16,291 bases of DNA, from contig CAAEKX010000119.1 in assembly GCA_900756605.1 (NCBI GenBank), positions 1 to 16,291 of the forward strand, written 5' to 3'. Below are positions 14,094 to 16,291 of the stretch, in pieces. The position numbers and the translations under genes are program-made. The notes below the pieces were generated by a model. The model was not told the origin of the DNA. It made no database searches and was given only the letters and a program-made list of their open reading frames with translations. Numbering within the stretch: the first letter of the stretch is position 1; each line of letters begins with the position of its first letter. Origin of the DNA: Coriobacteriia bacterium (GTDB lineage Bacteria; Actinomycetota; Coriobacteriia; Coriobacteriales; QAMH01).

Positions 14094-14124
14094 AGCTGTC
14101 CTTTCAATTAGCTGATTGACTTTA

Positions 14125-14138
14125 CTGACAAATGTCAG
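14125..14138. promoter_or_regulatory. Perfect 14-bp operator-like inverted repeat
   Basis: CTGACAAATGTCAG is a perfect 6+2+6 palindrome. It lies in the spacer of a plus-strand promoter (TTGACT 14116-14121, TTTATA about 14141) for the second TetR gene. It also lies just downstream of a minus-strand -10 (TATAAA, 14146-14141) for the CrtC-like gene. Such placement fits a TetR operator repressing both directions. Related half-sites occur at 14170-14182 and 14197-14204. Confidence 0.65.
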
Positions 14139-14140
14139 CT

Positions 14141-14146
14141 TTTATA
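14141..14146 (-). promoter_or_regulatory. Candidate -10 box for the CrtC-like gene
   Basis: TATAAA on the minus strand, 47 nt upstream of the CrtC-like start codon. The -35 region is poor. It adjoins the perfect inverted repeat, which would cover the transcription start. Confidence 0.4.
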
Positions 14147-14220
14147 GTGCTTATCCTTGAAGAAAGACTTACAATTGTCAATGTTTCTGAGAGAAGACTG
14201 ACAAACTCGGGGGTATGTAA

Positions 14221-14814
14221 ATGTACATGGGAAGCAATCCATCAGCGTTGCGCTCGCAACAGTTGCTTGCGATGGCACTGGTGGATCTAATGCAAAGACA
14301 CGCATATTCGGAGATTACGGTAACAATGCTCAGCGCAGCGGCCGGCGTTTCACGTCAGACGTTCTATAAGATGTTCGATAGTAAAGAAGACATCGTCCGA
14401 TATATCGCCAAGGCAAAATGTCTCGACTTCGAGCTGCAGATGATCGAGCGCAAATCCATGACACTCGAAGAGCTCGCGGAACAAACCTTCGCGTTCTTCT
14501 GCGAAAACATTGTTCTCGTCCGGCAGCTTATCGCAAGTCAACTTCAGCATCTTCTACAGGAACAAGCACAGCGCGCTATCGCCGACCTCCTTGCCTGCTT
14601 TCGTTGCGACAACGAGATTCTCCTCGATCGGTCCAACTGCACGTTCATTGCCGGCGGCCTCTGTGCCATGCTCGTGCTGTGGGCTGCGCAAGACACGACA
14701 ATCTTTCCAAAGAAGCAGGCGGCGCGCTTCGCGGGAATGTTCACAATTAAGTCATTCTCGCGCATAGACTCCGTCGAACTAGCCAAGGAAAAGCTCCTCG
14801 CAACTCATCGATAA
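14221..14814 (+). CDS. TetR/AcrR family transcriptional regulator (second)
   Basis: A 197-residue TetR-type regulator. The helix-turn-helix lies at residues 33-52 (TVTMLSAAAGVSRQTFYKMF), with the recognition-helix core SRQTFYK close to that of the first TetR (TRQTFYN), so the two may bind similar half-sites. The C-terminal domain (about 60-190) carries several Cys (for example in ACFRCDNE and SNCTF) and is not assignable to a ligand class. The start is ATG at 14221, about 7 nt after GGGGG; a second in-frame ATG two codons on is possible. Divergence from the CrtC-like gene and the operator-like palindrome between them argue that it controls that gene and itself. Confidence 0.92.
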   Translation: MYMGSNPSALRSQQLLAMALVDLMQRHAYSEITVTMLSAAAGVSRQTFYKMFDSKEDIVRYIAKAKCLDFELQMIERKSMTLEELAEQTFAFFCENIVLVRQLIASQLQHLLQEQAQRAIADLLACFRCDNEILLDRSNCTFIAGGLCAMLVLWAAQDTTIFPKKQAARFAGMFTIKSFSRIDSVELAKEKLLATHR

Positions 14815-14833
14815 TCGTCATTGCTGGAAAAGT

Positions 14834-14857
14834 GCTTGCTGTGGACACATAGCAAGC
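14834..14857 (-). terminator. Probable terminator of the LuxR-type gene
   Basis: GCTTGCTGTG and CATAGCAAGC form a 10-bp stem (one G-U) around a GACA tetraloop in the 77-bp gap between convergent genes. On the minus strand the stem is followed by ACTTTTCC, a short U run, which suits termination of the LuxR-type transcript. It could also stop the TetR transcript from the other side. Confidence 0.5.
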
Positions 14858-14891
14858 GAGTGGGCAGATGGCGAAACTGCATGACGGAAAC

Positions 14892-16103
14892 TTACTGATA
14901 CAGCTCCTGCTCGACGAGGCTGATGAGCTCTTGCTGGGAGTGAACGCCCAGCTTGCGATAGATGCTGAGCATGTGAGACTTGACCGTATTGCCGCTCACG
15001 ACAAGCTCCTTTTCGATATATGCCGCATTCCTCCCTCGAGAAAGCAGGAACAGGACATCGGTCTCGCGTGACGTGAGGCCATATGTCCTGGCAACCGCCT
15101 CGCAGGCACCCTTCCATTTTCCACCCTTATCCGACTGCTCCTCCTCTCGCGCGCGCAGACCCGATGCAACCCAAATGCGCTCCGAGCTAAGCCCGTATAC
15201 CGTCACGACAACGACAATGGCCACGCAGAAAACGACGACAATCACCGGATTTTGCATCATGAATCCGGAGCTATCGATGAGCCATCCCACACCATGCCCA
15301 GCTGCAAGGCTCATGACGAAGATGCTGAGCACGCAAGGCATAAAGCCTCCGCTAAAATCGAAGGCGAGGCTCAAATCCTCCGACAACCGCAAGACGAGAT
15401 AGGCAAACAGCCCGAACCCCGTCCCGCACAGCGCAAGGGCGAGCTCCGTCCAGACAGGCTGCGCGAAGATGAGCCATGATATGACAATCGCGATGAGCGA
15501 TATGCGCGTGAGGACGTCTATGCCCTTGGGAACCTCGGCATATGCATGCGCGATCATGGCTACGACGCCGCCAAGAGCAACGCCAATTCCCAGTCCGGCA
15601 TTCATCTCGCTGATGACGAGATTTGGAATGCACGTCTGCGAAACGACGCCGAAGGCAAGGCATATCGTCACTTCGTAAGCCACGAGATAGGCAACGGGCT
15701 TTGCAAGCACCTTATGCCTTGGCGAGGCCTGGGCGCTTTCATGCTGCGAGATGCGCCGTCTCGCCCAGAGGGGAAGAATCGCCGCGGCAACCAGAATCTT
15801 GAGAACCACGACAAGGGGCATCCAAGCCTGCGGAAGAAAGGGGCTCAAGATGCCCAGGACACCGATGCAAACGAGCATCAAGGGCGTAACCTGATCGACA
15901 AACAGTATTTCGGCAGGCCTGAACCAATATACCCAGGCGATCATCAGAAGAAGAGCCAGTGCGCCGCAAGGCAAATAGGGCTGCTGTGCCTGCGGAAGCA
16001 TGACGGCGCAATCGATAAAAGCGGAAACGGCGAGACTCATCCCCACGACGCAGCAAATCCACCTGCGCCCCGCAGGCATTGGATTGCCGAACCTCTCCGC
16101 CAT
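14892..16103 (-). CDS. Membrane-embedded LuxR-type transcriptional regulator
   Basis: A 403-residue protein with about ten hydrophobic membrane segments (residues about 15-325) followed by a cytoplasmic LuxR/NarL-type helix-turn-helix (about 341-403). YGLTSRETDVLFLLSRGRN and VVSGNTVKSHMLSIYRKLGVHS are the canonical conserved blocks of that domain. Such fusions, with no kinase or receiver domain, are abundant in Eggerthellaceae and are thought to sense a signal at the membrane and regulate adjacent accessory genes. The ligand is unknown. Start is ambiguous: ATG at 16103 (GGTGGGTG upstream) is chosen; an in-frame GTG at 16115 with GGTGAG upstream is also possible. It is convergent with the second TetR gene. 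Its target could be the flavoprotein/CrtC-like region or genes to the right of the window. Confidence 0.9.
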   Translation of the reverse strand: MAERFGNPMPAGRRWICCVVGMSLAVSAFIDCAVMLPQAQQPYLPCGALALLLMIAWVYWFRPAEILFVDQVTPLMLVCIGVLGILSPFLPQAWMPLVVVLKILVAAAILPLWARRRISQHESAQASPRHKVLAKPVAYLVAYEVTICLAFGVVSQTCIPNLVISEMNAGLGIGVALGGVVAMIAHAYAEVPKGIDVLTRISLIAIVISWLIFAQPVWTELALALCGTGFGLFAYLVLRLSEDLSLAFDFSGGFMPCVLSIFVMSLAAGHGVGWLIDSSGFMMQNPVIVVVFCVAIVVVVTVYGLSSERIWVASGLRAREEEQSDKGGKWKGACEAVARTYGLTSRETDVLFLLSRGRNAAYIEKELVVSGNTVKSHMLSIYRKLGVHSQQELISLVEQELYQ

Positions 16104-16140
16104 GCGATCACCCACCGAAACTCACCAGAAACCTCAGCCG

Positions 16141-16146
16141 ATTATA
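16141..16146 (-). promoter_or_regulatory. Extended -10 promoter for the LuxR-type gene
   Basis: The minus strand reads TTGCTATAAT, an extended -10 (TGC plus TATAAT), 37 nt upstream of the ATG at 16103. No good -35 box is present, which is usual for extended -10 promoters. Confidence 0.5.
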
Positions 16147-16291
16147 GCAACGATTCGAACCTTCTCCTGCCTTCCCGTCCCCTCTCCTACCAGCACGTTT
16201 GCCAATATCACCCTAGCAAGGTGAGGCCCTTTCCCGCATTCCACGTGCACAGGTGGATGAACGACTTTGGCTCCGTCGCGACAATCTCGAA

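Noticed and set aside
14215..14220. ATG-TAA start-stop element directly before the second TetR start
   Set aside because: It lies only about 2 nt from the GGGGG ribosome site, too close for initiation; likely chance.

Overview
The window looks like a chromosomal segment of a high-GC actinobacterium of the class Coriobacteriia, most likely family Eggerthellaceae. This is an inference from high GC, a membrane-embedded LuxR-type regulator of the kind common in that family, a paired TrkA-like gene set, and accessory Fe-S/flavin genes. I cannot name a species. No stretch longer than 300 bases lacks a gene. Positions 16104-16291 hold only a candidate promoter for the LuxR-type gene, and I see no gene there.

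Left part (1-5973, all minus strand): a housekeeping block. Reading in the direction of transcription it has a small acidic membrane protein (5973-5776), a small lipoprotein (5718-5311), the small SRP RNA gene (5243-5135), a DedA-family membrane protein (5114-4431), dnaX (4261-2294), ybaB/ebfC (2284-1964), recR (1957-1361) and a citrate synthase (1242 to beyond the left edge). SRP RNA-dnaX-ybaB-recR is a widely conserved bacterial neighbourhood; here a dedA gene is interposed. The linker of dnaX contains five copies of a palindromic repeat that resembles intergenic repeats, all read through in frame.

Middle (6088-8690, plus strand): serS followed closely by two TrkA/RCK-type potassium-channel regulatory subunits, probably one operon. 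The second TrkA copy has lost the glycine motif of its nucleotide-binding fold.

Right part (8706-16103): an accessory region organised around three regulators. A three-gene minus-strand set (CrtI/amine-oxidase-like flavoprotein, membrane-anchored SRPBCC-fold protein, large multi-cluster Fe-S protein) lies divergently from a TetR-type regulator (12369-12920). A CrtC/lipocalin-like protein (14093-12966) lies divergently from a second TetR-type regulator (14221-14814), and a perfect 14-bp inverted repeat sits in their shared promoter region. A ten-helix membrane LuxR-type regulator (16103-14892) closes the region. The combination of redox flavoprotein, Fe-S electron carrier, hydrophobic-ligand-fold protein and hydratase-like protein suggests an undescribed anaerobic pathway acting on a lipid, terpenoid or other hydrophobic substrate. 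That is inference from fold families and gene order, not from any known characterised cluster.
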